From: Streptomyces sp. NRRL F-6131 | GTDB lineage: Bacteria > Actinomycetota > Actinomycetes > Streptomycetales > Streptomycetaceae | Length of the DNA stretch: 64,000 nucleotides | Assembly (NCBI GenBank): GCA_000719695.1 | Contig: JOHN01000037.1 | Span: forward strand, 1-64,000 | Direction: 5' to 3' | Shown: piece by piece, positions 26,580 to 36,164 of the stretch | Layout: the number at the start of each line of letters is the position of its first letter | How positions within the stretch are numbered: the first letter of the stretch is position 1 | Made by a program: the position numbers and the translations under genes | Notes under the pieces: generated by a model | What the model saw: the letters and a program-made list of their open reading frames with translations, nothing else | The model's database searches: none | Told to the model about the DNA's origin: nothing

Positions 26580-29500
26580 TCAGCCCGTCGGGCCGAGCCG
26601 TGACCAGTTGTTGGACGGGTCGTCAGTGCTGGGGGTCCCGTGGTTGTCCGGGCCCTTGGTCCACCACCGTGCCTTCCAGTAGTAGCCGTTGTACGAGACC
26701 ACCGTGCGGGTGGCGCCGTTCGGGTCGCCCGCGACGACGGCCGTGCCGGGGCTGACCCCGCTGTTCCTCGGTTCGGCGACGAAGCCGGCGTAGGAACTCA
26801 GCGCGTACGGCGTGCCGTCCTTCGGGACGCCGCCGCTGAAGGCATTGCCCTGGGCATCGAGGAAGCGCCACCACTGGCCGTTGCTCCAGTCGCAGTCGCG
26901 CACCGTGAGGCTGCCCAGGCGCTGATCGGCGCCGAGGCACTGCTCGTGGCCGCTGCTCGAGCTCTTGATCCGGTACCAGCCGGGACCTCCCTCCTCGCTG
27001 ATGTTCCAGAGCTGGTTGGCGTTGCCGTTCTGCGAGTCGACCAGGTGGGCGGTGGTCCAACTGCCGGGGTGGTCGATCACGTTGCCGCTGTTGAAGTCCT
27101 GAACCTTCCAGCGGTCGCCGGTCTTCCACAGGGCGAACGGCGCGAAGGCCGGGTTGTACGTGCGGGCCGAGTCCCACGGCTCGGCCTGGCAGCCCGAGCC
27201 GCCGGTGGAGCCCAGCGTCGCCGGGGTGGTGCCCTTACGGGCGTCCTGGGCGAGCCCGTACTCCTTGCCGTTCACCTTGACCGTGAAGTTGGCGGGTCCG
27301 GTGATCGGCAGGTAGTACTTGATGCCGATGTCCCTGACCTTGCCGGGCGGCAGGTCCTCGCAGTACCCGAGCCGGATCGTGACCCGGTGGAAGTCCGCCT
27401 TCAGACCGCCCGCATTCGGGCCGGAGCGGCCGGGCGCCACGGCGCCGGTCATCTCGTGCCAGGCCTCGTCCTTGAGCAGCGGGGGAGCGGAGGTCGGGAT
27501 GTCGAAGGAGATCTCGGTGCCGGCCGGCAGGGTCTGCCCGGTGCTGTTGGTGATCCGCAGCTTGGGCTGCATCGGCCACAACTGCCGGTTGTCGGAGGGG
27601 AAGTCCGCCAGCTCGACCTTGACGTCGAGGGTCTGCTGCGGCAGCGTCCGGTTGCTGCGCACCGCGCCCGGCGCGCCGGAGCCGCGCAGGGTCTGGTCGA
27701 TGAGGGTGGTCATGTCGTAGCCCATGCCCCACTCGCCGTTGCTGCGCTTGGTGTAGTCACCGCCGAGTTCCCAGATCATCGCGCCGCCGATGCCGTTGTC
27801 GGCGATGTACTGGGCCTTCGCCTTGATCGACTGGTCGTCCTCGGTGGAGATGAACACCTTCTTGGCGTCGTTCCAGAGCCAGGTGGACCGGGTGCCGGGG
27901 TCGAAGTTCCGCTCGTAACCGCCGCTCTGCCGGGCCGGGTTCAGCCGGTAGTCCGAGAGGTAGCCGGGCCGGATGGCGTCCTGGAGGTTCTTCGCGTGCC
28001 ACAGCGGGTTGGAGCCGGCCCCGACCTCGCTGCCCATGACGTCGGTGTCGTGCCAGATGTTGTCGATGCCCGTCGCGCCGTTGCCGCACTTCTGGGCGAT
28101 CCCGGTGCCCGGCTGGCACGTGGACTGGTCGCCCTCGGCGGTGCCCCACAGGCCCTTGGTGCCGCCCGTGACGCCCTGCCAGCCGCGGGTGTAGTACGGG
28201 ACGCCGATGTTGATGCGCCCGGGCTGCAGTGCGCCGCGGTAGTAGTGGTACGCCCAGTCGGTGTTGAAGTAGGCGGTCTTCTGGTAGTCCTTGGTGTTCG
28301 GGTCGGTGTCGTTGTAGATCCCGGCCGCGGCCATCTCGTTGTCCTGGCCGGTGTCGTACAGCGGTGCCTGCGGGCCGACGAAGCTGTTCCACGAGCCGTG
28401 CAGGTCGTAGGACATCACGTTGACGAAGTCCTGGTACTGGAGCGCCTGCTGGTTCTCCTCGCCGCGCACCAGGTAGCCCGAGGAGGACGCGGCGGAGGTC
28501 AGCAGGAAGTAGCGGCCGCCGACCGAGCCGGACTGGTCGAGCTTGGCCCGCAGTGTCTTCATCAGGGCCGTGTACCCGGCCGGGAGGCCGGCCCGGCGCG
28601 GGTTCGCGACGTCCTGGTCGAGGGGATTGCCGGCGCCCTGGAGCGAGGCGGGGTACTCGTAGTCGATGTCGACGCCGTCGAAGCCGTACTGGTTGAGGAA
28701 AGCGACGACGGAATCCGCGAAGGTGTTGATGCCGGCCTGGTTGACCGAGCCGTCGGCATGGGTGGCCATGGTGTAGAAGCCCCGGGTCTGGGCCCACCCG
28801 CCCACCGATATCAGGGTCTTCACCTGCGGGTGCTGCCGCTTGTAGCGGGTGAGGAGGTTGAAGTGGCCCTGGTAGGGGAGGGACGGGTCCATCTCGGCGC
28901 CGGCCACCCCGGGCCAGGTGAGCTTGGTGGCCTCGTCGCCGACGGCGATCCGGTTGTCCGCGCCGACCGACGCGAAGGCGTAGTTGACGTGGCTGACCTT
29001 CGACCACGGGATGTTCTTGACGAGGTAGCGGGGCTCGCCGTTGGCGCCGGTGCGCCAGCCGGTGAAGTAGCCGATCACGCGCTTGTCCCGGCCGCCGAGC
29101 CATTCCCGGCCGTTGGTGTCGTAGACGTCGCAGTAGCGGGCGCCCGGGCTCGGGGTCATTCCGTCCGGCCGGCAGTCGCCGGAGGCGGCGGGTTTGGCAC
29201 GGCGGTCGTCGGGTGCGGTGTCGACGGGGTCACCGGCGTTCGTCGCCGAGCCGACGGGGGACTCGCCGCAGTCCGCCAGGGCGACGCGGGAGCCGTCGTT
29301 GGTGTCGGTGATCGCCAGGCACTTCTGGGTGGCGTGGTTGCGCAGCCACGTCCCGGCGCGGGTCCACTTCTGGTTCGGGTTCGGGCCGCAGCCCCACTGC
29401 TGGACGGCGCCGGTGGGCACATCGACGTCCAGGCACTTGCCGCTGCCGGTGTTGACCACCCGGGCCTGGTCGTCGAGCGTCCACTGCTGGCTCTTCGCGC

Positions 29501-30833
29501 CGGCGCAGCCGCGCTGCAGCGCCTTCGCGCCGTCGGCCTGGCCGTTGCCGCCGGCGGGGTCGATGTCGAGGCACTTGCTGCTGACCATGCTGCGGATCTC
29601 GCCGGGGCCGACGGCCCAGTCGCGGGGGTCCGAGCTGTGCTGGTCGGGACGGCCGCTCGGGGGCAGGGGCGTGGTGAACCGGTTGTGGCCGATGATCTGG
29701 TCGATCAGCTCGCCGCCGGGGTAGTCCATCATCAGGACGCCGGTGCGCCAGCCGTGGGGGCTGCTCTTGAAATGCTCCCAGGCCCAGTGGTTGACGCCCC
29801 AGATGCCCCCTGCGCCGCCGGCGACGGTGTAGGGGTAGGCACCCCCGCTGGATCCGGACAGGTAGTTGAAGTAGAGCGCGGTCCGGTCGATGTCGGAGGC
29901 GGTCACGGTCAGGTGCTGACGGACCTTCTCCCACTTGGCCTTGATGTCGAAGATGGTGGGGACCGACCAGTCGTTCTGGACGTAGTCGTCCCGGGAGGCC
30001 GACTTCAGGCCCCACTCGCCGTACAGGCCGCCGCCCGGGCCGCGGTAGTTGTTGAGCACGATCCGCCCACGGACGTCCCCCAGCCTCGGAGCGTCGGCGG
30101 AGTGGTCGCGGGTCACCGACGGCGTCCAGAAGTACTGCTTGTAGCGGTCGACGTACTTCTGGAACTCGTCGCCCATCAGCTTCTGGATTTCCTCCGAGCT
30201 CATCGGCTCGCGCTTGGGCAGCCGAGGGGGGCAGGTGCGGCCCGAACCGGCGATGCCGCAGTCGTCCGGGACCTCCGGCCACACCGGCTTGAGGATGGTG
30301 TTCTCGACCTTGAGGTTGAACAGCACCGTCTCGGTCGGGTGGGCGGCGAGCCACCTGGTGAGCGGGGCGAGGACACCGGAACCGAGGGCCTCGTGCTGGC
30401 TGATGCCCGAGTGCCAGAGCCAGAGCTTGTCGTCCGGGTCGTCGCCGTCGGGGTTGACCCGGATGTCGACGGCCCGCAAACCGGCGTTCAGCTGGTCCGT
30501 CAGGGAGGTCTGCTGGTCGGTGTTCCACTCGTGGGTCGTGGCGGCGTCCCCGCCGTAGTGCGACATCGTCTCGTGCGAGCCGGGGATCGACAGCGAACCC
30601 AGCGGCGTGGCGTCGTCGATGTTGCCCATCCAGTCCGGGTTCGAGGTGGTCCGCAGGCTCTGGTAGTACGGCCAGCCGTAGCTCTCGGCCGTCGGGCCGG
30701 CCCCGGCGGGCTGCGCGGGGGCCGCCAGGGCCTGGACGGCGGCGGTGAGCAGCGCCGTCGACAGGAGAGTGGCCACGGTGCGGCGCAGGCTTGCTCGTCC
30801 GCGCGGTGGCCGAGGTGGTGCGGAGGTTCGCAC
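26580..30833 (-). CDS. secreted PI-PLC-like / ricin-lectin / GH18 chitinase fusion
   Basis: A 1417-residue secreted protein. Domains in order: signal peptide (1-45); PI-PLC X-like domain (about 60-400) with candidate catalytic H87 in IPGSHETMSHY and H141 in LWLWHSG; ricin-type (CBM13) lectin (about 410-535) with three QxW-like units (QQWTLDD, QKWTRAG); GH18 chitinase (about 580-1065) starting RVIGYFTGW and carrying the catalytic DGVDIDYE near 717; a chitinase-associated beta domain with LRITNSTGQTLP; a CBM region; and a terminal CBM5/12 chitin-binding domain (YYWKARWWTKG). GTG at 30833 follows GGAAGGA. Likely cuts chitin outside the cell; the phospholipase-like part would act on phosphoinositides or glycosyl anchors. 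No frameshift seen across the join, so the fusion looks genuine. Confidence 0.88.
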   Translation of the reverse strand: MRTSAPPRPPRGRASLRRTVATLLSTALLTAAVQALAAPAQPAGAGPTAESYGWPYYQSLRTTSNPDWMGNIDDATPLGSLSIPGSHETMSHYGGDAATTHEWNTDQQTSLTDQLNAGLRAVDIRVNPDGDDPDDKLWLWHSGISQHEALGSGVLAPLTRWLAAHPTETVLFNLKVENTILKPVWPEVPDDCGIAGSGRTCPPRLPKREPMSSEEIQKLMGDEFQKYVDRYKQYFWTPSVTRDHSADAPRLGDVRGRIVLNNYRGPGGGLYGEWGLKSASRDDYVQNDWSVPTIFDIKAKWEKVRQHLTVTASDIDRTALYFNYLSGSSGGAYPYTVAGGAGGIWGVNHWAWEHFKSSPHGWRTGVLMMDYPGGELIDQIIGHNRFTTPLPPSGRPDQHSSDPRDWAVGPGEIRSMVSSKCLDIDPAGGNGQADGAKALQRGCAGAKSQQWTLDDQARVVNTGSGKCLDVDVPTGAVQQWGCGPNPNQKWTRAGTWLRNHATQKCLAITDTNDGSRVALADCGESPVGSATNAGDPVDTAPDDRRAKPAASGDCRPDGMTPSPGARYCDVYDTNGREWLGGRDKRVIGYFTGWRTGANGEPRYLVKNIPWSKVSHVNYAFASVGADNRIAVGDEATKLTWPGVAGAEMDPSLPYQGHFNLLTRYKRQHPQVKTLISVGGWAQTRGFYTMATHADGSVNQAGINTFADSVVAFLNQYGFDGVDIDYEYPASLQGAGNPLDQDVANPRRAGLPAGYTALMKTLRAKLDQSGSVGGRYFLLTSAASSSGYLVRGEENQQALQYQDFVNVMSYDLHGSWNSFVGPQAPLYDTGQDNEMAAAGIYNDTDPNTKDYQKTAYFNTDWAYHYYRGALQPGRINIGVPYYTRGWQGVTGGTKGLWGTAEGDQSTCQPGTGIAQKCGNGATGIDNIWHDTDVMGSEVGAGSNPLWHAKNLQDAIRPGYLSDYRLNPARQSGGYERNFDPGTRSTWLWNDAKKVFISTEDDQSIKAKAQYIADNGIGGAMIWELGGDYTKRSNGEWGMGYDMTTLIDQTLRGSGAPGAVRSNRTLPQQTLDVKVELADFPSDNRQLWPMQPKLRITNSTGQTLPAGTEISFDIPTSAPPLLKDEAWHEMTGAVAPGRSGPNAGGLKADFHRVTIRLGYCEDLPPGKVRDIGIKYYLPITGPANFTVKVNGKEYGLAQDARKGTTPATLGSTGGSGCQAEPWDSARTYNPAFAPFALWKTGDRWKVQDFNSGNVIDHPGSWTTAHLVDSQNGNANQLWNISEEGGPGWYRIKSSSSGHEQCLGADQRLGSLTVRDCDWSNGQWWRFLDAQGNAFSGGVPKDGTPYALSSYAGFVAEPRNSGVSPGTAVVAGDPNGATRTVVSYNGYYWKARWWTKGPDNHGTPSTDDPSNNWSRLGPTG

Positions 30834-31081
30834 TGGAGATCCTTCCCGGACAGCTCACGTGCGGAGCCGTCCCCGGGGCGATCGCACCAGAGGTCCGCCG
30901 ACGGAGTGTCGACGACGCGTCAACGACGACGTTGACGTCAGCGCCCAGGACGCACGGCCACGCCAGCGGATCCACCGGCAACGGGGCATCCCGGGAACGG
31001 CGCAAGCGATATTCGGAGGGCTTCGGCGTCAGCGAACCGTAGGGTTGGCGCGCCAAGACAGCCCGGTAGCAGGGGAGAAGC

Positions 31082-32275
31082 GTGCGGTCCGAGGAACAAG
31101 CGGGGTGGGAGCGGGACTTCCCGGTCCGGTATCTCCTGGTGCGGGAGGACACCGACGGTGAGGGGGAGGGTGTGCTGTGGGGGCGGTGCGCGGAGGCCGA
31201 GGGCCTGTTCGTGGACCCGCCTCCGCTGCCTCGAGAGGTCCTGACGCTGCGCGGCTGCCCGCGCGAGAGCCCGCTGGTCCAGGCCGTGGCCGCCGGCGCC
31301 GGACCGGTGCGGCTGCTGGGGGACGGAATGCTCGCGATCGAGCCCGTGGATCCCACGAACGACGGGCCGGCCCGCTTCTGGGACCTGGAGGACACGGCTG
31401 TCCTGGCCCAGTGGCCCACGCCAGGCGATCCCGGGCGCGTGGACATCGTCGTGGGCACCGGCGTCAGGGAGGACGACGACTGGGGCGGCAAGCGGCTGCC
31501 TTCGCGTCCGCGGTTCGACCTGTGGTTCCCCTCGATCCGGGGGGACAACCCATCGGGCGGTTGCCGTTCCATTGACGGCCTGTTCACCCCGCGCCCGCAG
31601 CGCCCCACCCAACCCGTGCACCTGATCGGCTGCGAACCCGCCGCACCGCTTCTGGCCCTGCTGCGCCGTCCCCTTCCGCAGAAGGGCGACCCGATCACGC
31701 TCTGGCCCCTCGACCACCACGGCCGAACGATGACCGGGTACCGCCTCGACCTGGACACCGTGGAGGCACGCCCATCCGTCCTCGGCGGAGCCCTGGTCGA
31801 CGTCACCGTCACCGACCCCGGTGACGACCGCCCCACCCCGGCCGCCCGCGCAGTCTGGGAGATCTGGTCCGCCGGTGTTCCCACGCGGCCCAACCAGTGG
31901 GCGCAGTTCGACGCCGAGGGCCGGTCCGAGTGGCTGGACCTCACCCGCGTCGGCCCGTACGGGCCGGGCGGCCTCTCCGGCGGGACGTACCACCTGGACG
32001 GACAGCACGTCACCGACAGGGCCGGCTTGCTCCTGGCACTCGGCGAAGCCCTGCTCGGCCCTGGCGCCAACTACGGCAGAGACCTGGACTCGGTGACGGA
32101 CTACCTGGGCGGCGTGCCCTCCGTCGTCCCCCCGTTCACCCTCGTCTGGCACCACGCCGACATCGCCCGCCACGCCCTCGCCGGCCACCTCCTGCACCAC
32201 CTCGGCGGCCTGTCCTACTTCGACGTGACCGTGAACCTCCTGCGCGAGCACGGCGTCACCGTCGTACTCCAGTGA
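31082..32275 (+). CDS. protein with C-terminal barstar-like domain
   Basis: A 397-residue protein. Residues about 300-397 match barstar: YHLDGQHVTDRAGLLLALGEAL, then YGRDLDSVTDYLGG, FTLVWHHADIAR and a closing helix-strand FDVTVNLLREHGVTVVLQ. Barstar binds and blocks barnase-type ribonucleases. The N-terminal 300 residues are unrecognised and contain two similar halves with WDLEDTAVLA and LDTVEARPSV segments. Long barstar fusions of this type occur in Streptomyces. No ribonuclease toxin is adjacent. GTG follows AGGGGAGAAG. Confidence 0.78.
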   Translation: MRSEEQAGWERDFPVRYLLVREDTDGEGEGVLWGRCAEAEGLFVDPPPLPREVLTLRGCPRESPLVQAVAAGAGPVRLLGDGMLAIEPVDPTNDGPARFWDLEDTAVLAQWPTPGDPGRVDIVVGTGVREDDDWGGKRLPSRPRFDLWFPSIRGDNPSGGCRSIDGLFTPRPQRPTQPVHLIGCEPAAPLLALLRRPLPQKGDPITLWPLDHHGRTMTGYRLDLDTVEARPSVLGGALVDVTVTDPGDDRPTPAARAVWEIWSAGVPTRPNQWAQFDAEGRSEWLDLTRVGPYGPGGLSGGTYHLDGQHVTDRAGLLLALGEALLGPGANYGRDLDSVTDYLGGVPSVVPPFTLVWHHADIARHALAGHLLHHLGGLSYFDVTVNLLREHGVTVVLQ

Positions 32276-32355
32276 GGGAGGCACCGGACAATCCCGAGCC
32301 CCTTGAAGACGGCGCCTGACCTGGAGAAGGAACGGAGGGGGCAACAGCCAGGCCA

Positions 32356-33648
32356 TCAGGGCCCGGTCGCATCGTCTCCCGGTGCCCGGCTGGTGCTACG
32401 GGCTCCGAGGTAGGCGGTCCAGTCTGTTGCCGTGCGGGGCCACCACTGTTCGGCGGTGACGGCGTGGAGTCCGAGCAAGGAGGCGAGGACAGCGGGCGGC
32501 AGGTCCTGGGCGAGCGGGACCAGCACGGTCGCGCGGGAAGGGCTGCTCGCTGGTGGCTTTCGCTCGGTTACGTCGGTCAGGTCGAACATCACCGGCCGGT
32601 CGGCCTTCAGGTGCCCGTGCAGCAGCACCTCCCAGTCGTCGCCGTGGTGCGCGGAGATCCGCTCGATCTGCGCGTACTGGGCGTCGAAGCCGCCGAGTCT
32701 CTCCACTGCCGCGGTGAGCGAGGCGAGGCCCAGCCCCTGAAGAGGCCCGCAGGCCGTGCGGGCCTCCTGCGCGGTGTCGAACCAGCAGCCGTCCTGCGGG
32801 AGCCGGTCGATCAGGCAGTCGGACGCTGTGGTCAGCCGCTCCGCCCGCGGCAGGCCCGAGCCGGTCACCGGTTCGGGGACCGCCACGAAATAGCCGGCGA
32901 GCAAGAGTTCCGCACCGTCGGGCGCGGGTGCGACCTGAGCCGTACCGGCTGCCGCTGCTCCACCCTTCGACGGCACAGGCATGCCGCGCCGGGGCTGTCC
33001 CAGGAGAGGAAGCGCCTCTTCCGCACGCGGCGGACGGCGTTCGGCGAGCCAGAAGAGGTAGCCGCGCAGGTACTCCTCCAACCCGTGGTCGAGGTAGGCG
33101 ATGTAGTCGCGCAGGCCTTGGCCGGCGGCCCGGTAGTGCTCGTGGTACTCGCCGGCGACGCTGGACCAGCGGTCGGAGACATCGACGGCCCACGCGCGCA
33201 CCCGCCGGCGCTCCTGCCACCACTCGCGCACCGTCGGCACGGTCCAGTGGTCGTCGCCGTCCATCGCGAAGCCGCCGTGGCCGAAGAAGCAGCCGTTCAG
33301 CAGGTCGTAGGTCTGCGCGGGGTCGGCCGGCTGGCGGTAGACGAACTCCATGCCGTCCAGCGGCCCGTGGTCGTCGCCGTAGCCGATGTGGAACGGCGCA
33401 TCGTGGCGGCCCATCTGCATGCTGTCGGTGTCGGCACCGTAGAACGGGCCGGGGGCGTTGCGCCAGTTGCGTTCTTCCCACAGCCCGTCGAAGTGGTCCA
33501 GGTGCGGCTGTTCGGCGAGCAGCCGCCGGGCGGTGGGCAGCGGGTCCCAGTAGCCGGCGAGCCCGTCGTGGTTCCCGTCGTCCACCTGTGGAACCCCGTT
33601 CTGTGGTGCTGGTCGCAGGCTGTCAGTGATATCAGAGCACCAGGTCAC
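32356..33648 (-). CDS. 430-residue protein of unknown function
   Basis: Soluble protein without signal or membrane segment, rich in Trp and His. Notable segments are GLWEERNWRNAPGPFYGADT, FHIGYGDDHGPLDG, NGCFFGHGGFAMDGDDHWTVP and, in the C-terminal half, QDGCWFDTAQEARTACG. No family recognised. A small piece of a relative is found at 20440-20585. The annotated GTG start lacks a ribosome binding site; GTG at 33585 is an alternative. The stop lies 81 bases from the convergent barstar gene. Confidence 0.6.
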   Translation of the reverse strand: MTWCSDITDSLRPAPQNGVPQVDDGNHDGLAGYWDPLPTARRLLAEQPHLDHFDGLWEERNWRNAPGPFYGADTDSMQMGRHDAPFHIGYGDDHGPLDGMEFVYRQPADPAQTYDLLNGCFFGHGGFAMDGDDHWTVPTVREWWQERRRVRAWAVDVSDRWSSVAGEYHEHYRAAGQGLRDYIAYLDHGLEEYLRGYLFWLAERRPPRAEEALPLLGQPRRGMPVPSKGGAAAAGTAQVAPAPDGAELLLAGYFVAVPEPVTGSGLPRAERLTTASDCLIDRLPQDGCWFDTAQEARTACGPLQGLGLASLTAAVERLGGFDAQYAQIERISAHHGDDWEVLLHGHLKADRPVMFDLTDVTERKPPASSPSRATVLVPLAQDLPPAVLASLLGLHAVTAEQWWPRTATDWTAYLGARSTSRAPGDDATGP

Positions 33649-33895
33649 ACGGTGTCACCGGGATGGACCAGGCCATCGAGCAGGCGAAGTCACAACCCGG
33701 CCAGCAGTCAATCCGCCGACCGAAGCGCTCAGTCACAGCCTGCCCGGCCGGCTTCCCGGTGCCGGCCGGGCAGGGCAGCGGGTGATCGTGCCCAGGTCAG
33801 GCCAGGTCGGGCCCGGCCAGGTCAGGTCAGGCCCGGCCCGGCCCCGGGAGTGGAGGCCGGGCCGACGCTGGACCTGAGGGGGCGGGCGGCGGTCG

Positions 33896-34456
33896 TCAGG
33901 ACTTGCCGCGGCCGGTGACGAAGTCGCGTGCCCGGTCGACGAGGCCGGTGCCGGGGGCCAGGAGCTTGTTGCCGGGAGGGGTGTCCGGGGCAGAGGGGTG
34001 GGGGCGGGTGGGGGCCGTCTTCTTGGCGGTGCGGACCTTGTCGCCGAGCTTGTCCAGCTGCTCGGGCGAGCAGACGTCGGCCAGGGCCGGGAAGAGGTTC
34101 TCCTCCTCGTCGCGGACGTGCTCGCTCACCTCGGCGATCAGCCGCTCGACCAGGACGTCGAAGCGGGCGTCGCCGACGTCGGTGCCCTCCAGCTCCTTGA
34201 GCATCTTCTCGACCTGGGCGTGGTCGGCGAGCTCCTTGTCGGCGAGCTCCGCGCCGCCGGGTACCAGCTCGCGCACCGCCGGGTAGAGGTACTGCTCCTC
34301 GGCGACCGAGTGGCGCACCAGCTCGATCGTGAACTCGTCCGCGACCTTGCGGCGCTGCTCGTCGCCGGAGGGCAGGGTCTGGATCGTCCTGAACAGCTCC
34401 TCGACCTCGCGGTGGTCGGTGGTGAGCTCCGCGATCACGTTGCCGCTGTGTCCCAT
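33896..34456 (-). CDS. hemerythrin HHE-domain protein
   Basis: A 186-residue four-helix protein. Iron ligand motifs are visible: DHREVEELF (first His), LVRHSVAEEQYLYP (His and Glu), DHAQVEKML, and EHVRDEEENLFP. These HxxxE-type motifs bind a di-iron centre; bacterial members sense or buffer O2 or NO. The tail (from about 150) is Pro-rich and basic. ATG at 34456 has AAGGACCAAGG upstream. The next minus gene is 87 bases away. Confidence 0.88.
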   Translation of the reverse strand: MGHSGNVIAELTTDHREVEELFRTIQTLPSGDEQRRKVADEFTIELVRHSVAEEQYLYPAVRELVPGGAELADKELADHAQVEKMLKELEGTDVGDARFDVLVERLIAEVSEHVRDEEENLFPALADVCSPEQLDKLGDKVRTAKKTAPTRPHPSAPDTPPGNKLLAPGTGLVDRARDFVTGRGKS

Positions 34457-34542
34457 GTCCTTGGTCCTTCCGTCGTTGCGGCGCCGGACGCCGCGCGGTT
34501 CATCCGTCTTTCTGGCGTGTGGGGCGGGAGCCGCCCGGCGGC

Positions 34543-34755
34543 TCACGGAGCGACCGCGTCCGCGGCCGGGGGCTCGCCACCGCTGTGCTGCTCCGGGGCC
34601 GGCTGCTGCGAGCGGTCCTCCGGCCGTGCTCCCGGGCCCGCGACCCGCCCGGCGTCGTCGCTCTCCGGCGCGCGGCGGATGCGCTCACCACCCGCACGGA
34701 CGTCCTCGGCCACATCCCGCTCCTCACCGGCGGGCGGCTTGTCGTTGTTCGGCAC
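34543..34755 (-). CDS. 70-residue hydrophilic protein, unknown
   Basis: Starts at GTG with GGGAG seven bases upstream. The product is charged and Pro/Glu-rich (EERDVAEDVRAGGERIRR), predicted disordered, with no hydrophobic segment. It lies upstream of the hemerythrin gene on the same strand and may be co-transcribed. Confidence 0.5.
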   Translation of the reverse strand: MPNNDKPPAGEERDVAEDVRAGGERIRRAPESDDAGRVAGPGARPEDRSQQPAPEQHSGGEPPAADAVAP

Positions 34756-34947
34756 GGTGGGCTCCCTGGGGTCGAAGGCGTGAACGGGCCCCCGGCCGGA
34801 CCGGGTGCCCGCGGTACGCCTGCCCCAGGCACGCGGTGGTACACACGCCGCTTTGCCGGCATGGAGCGGGCGTCCGCAAGGCCGCCGGAGGTGCCGGCGT
34901 CCGGACCATGACGCTGCCGCTGAAGCCGGCGGGATCAAGGAGTACCG

Positions 34948-35100
34948 ATGACCGGCGGGGGTAGCAGCCGGCCCATGACCGGTGTGGTGGAAGCGGGGCT
35001 GTGGGGTCTGGTGGCGGGCGGCGCGCTGTTGGTGGGCGCGGCGGTCGGGTTCGGGGTGCGGGTGCCGCAGTGGGTGATCGCCTCCGTGACGGCCTTCGGC
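34948..35100 (+). pseudogene. N-terminal fragment of a ZIP-family metal transporter
   Basis: ATG follows AAGGAG. The first 52 residues read like the start of a ZIP permease: GLWGLVAGGALLVGAAVGF, VRVPQWVIASVTAFGAG. After the second glycine the expected LISA transmembrane sequence is replaced by unrelated Pro/Arg-rich reading. The gene is therefore truncated. Confidence 0.7.
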
Positions 35101-35367
35101 GCCGGGGCGCCGCCCATACCCCGGACGGAGCCCTTCGGGCGCCTGTTGTCCCCGGGGGAGGAACGACTTTCGCCGCCCGGGGAGAACCTCCGGCATGGGC
35201 CGCGCCGTCGCAGGGTCGCCCGGTGAGGGCGGCCCGGCCGCGCAAGGAGGCCGACTGCGGGACCTGGGCAGGAGCCCGCGGTTGGGCCTGCGGACCGGGG
35301 GAGCGGAGGGTGTCGGTGCCGCGCGACCCGATGCTGCGCGGGCCTGCCTAGCGGTAGGGACGTCTGG

Positions 35368-35622
35368 ATGGCGCCCGACCTGCGGGTCTTCGGTTCCTGC
35401 TGGGCGCTGGCCGGCTGGGCGGTCCAGCCCGACGTGATGGTCGTCCTCGGTGAGGGTCATCAGGTCGGCTCGGTCGAGCGGGGCCTGGACGGCGGCGACG
35501 GCTGGGTCGCGGTGTGCGAGGGCTGCTTCATCGGCGACCCGGTCACCCTGGAGGCGAGGCTGCACGACAGCCCCGAGCACGGTGCCCGCACCGTCCACCA
35601 GGCGTACCTGCAGAACCTGTGA
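35368..35622 (+). CDS. possible 84-residue protein
   Basis: Reads MAPDLRVFGSCWALAGWAV, GVERGLDGGDGWVAVCEGC-like sequence and ends AYLQNL. Codon use is plausible, and GTAGGGA lies before the ATG, but no family is recognised and the surrounding DNA is decayed. Could be part of a former larger gene. Confidence 0.35.
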   Translation: MAPDLRVFGSCWALAGWAVQPDVMVVLGEGHQVGSVERGLDGGDGWVAVCEGCFIGDPVTLEARLHDSPEHGARTVHQAYLQNL

Positions 35623-36075
35623 CGCGTTCCGTCCCGGAGTCTGATGGGCCGTGTGAGCGGACACGCCGCCCGGCGCGTGGGGCAGGAGCTGCGCGCTGAG
35701 GGCGGGTTGCTCCGGCGGTTGCCGGTGGTGCTCGGCTCGTCCTGGGCTGGGAGTACGCGGTCGACCACGGATGCGAGTATGCGGCGGCGGGTCGTGAAGG
35801 CCTGGGCGAGTTCGACACTGGCCGGCCGGTCGGACATGTTACTCGGCGGCCCGGTGCCGTTCGGGGGATCCGGTATCGGGTGCCCGGTGGCGGAGGCAGT
35901 CGCCGATGGGACTCTCCGGTGGGACCGGCGGTCGGCGGCCGGCGGCCGTGGTGCGCCCCGGGTGTCGCCGTAGGCGGCGATATTGGGCCGTGCGGGTGAC
36001 ATCGGCAGTCCGGGCGGGGCGGGGCGGCGAATCCAGGATGCGTCCGGCTGGAGTTCGAGACCGTGCCGGCGCGAC
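35623..36075. other. no confident gene, 0.45 kb
   Basis: Several short frames on both strands without ribosome binding sites or recognisable domains; probably remnant DNA. Confidence 0.35.
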
Positions 36076-36118
36076 GGCGGGAGCCGCCTCCCCTGGTGAA
36101 GGACGTGCGGCTCCCGCC
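36076..36118 (-). terminator. hairpin downstream of the DUF4394 gene
   Basis: Perfect 12-bp stem (36076-36087 with 36107-36118) and 19-base loop, 47 bases past the stop of the minus-strand gene. Confidence 0.55.
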
Positions 36119-36164
36119 CCCTGTTACCCCTGTCCCCCGGCTAAGGGGTGCGGGTGGGGGGCGG

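Noticed and set aside
26640..30935. Plus-strand frame of about 1430 codons opposite the chitinase fusion
   Set aside because: Mirror of the real gene; no start signal or domain, whereas the minus strand shows catalytic motifs and a terminator.
30918..30937. Chitinase operator (7-bp arms, 6-base spacer)
   Set aside because: Seen between the chitinase and barstar genes, but does not match the known DasR or chitinase direct-repeat operators and is short enough to be chance.
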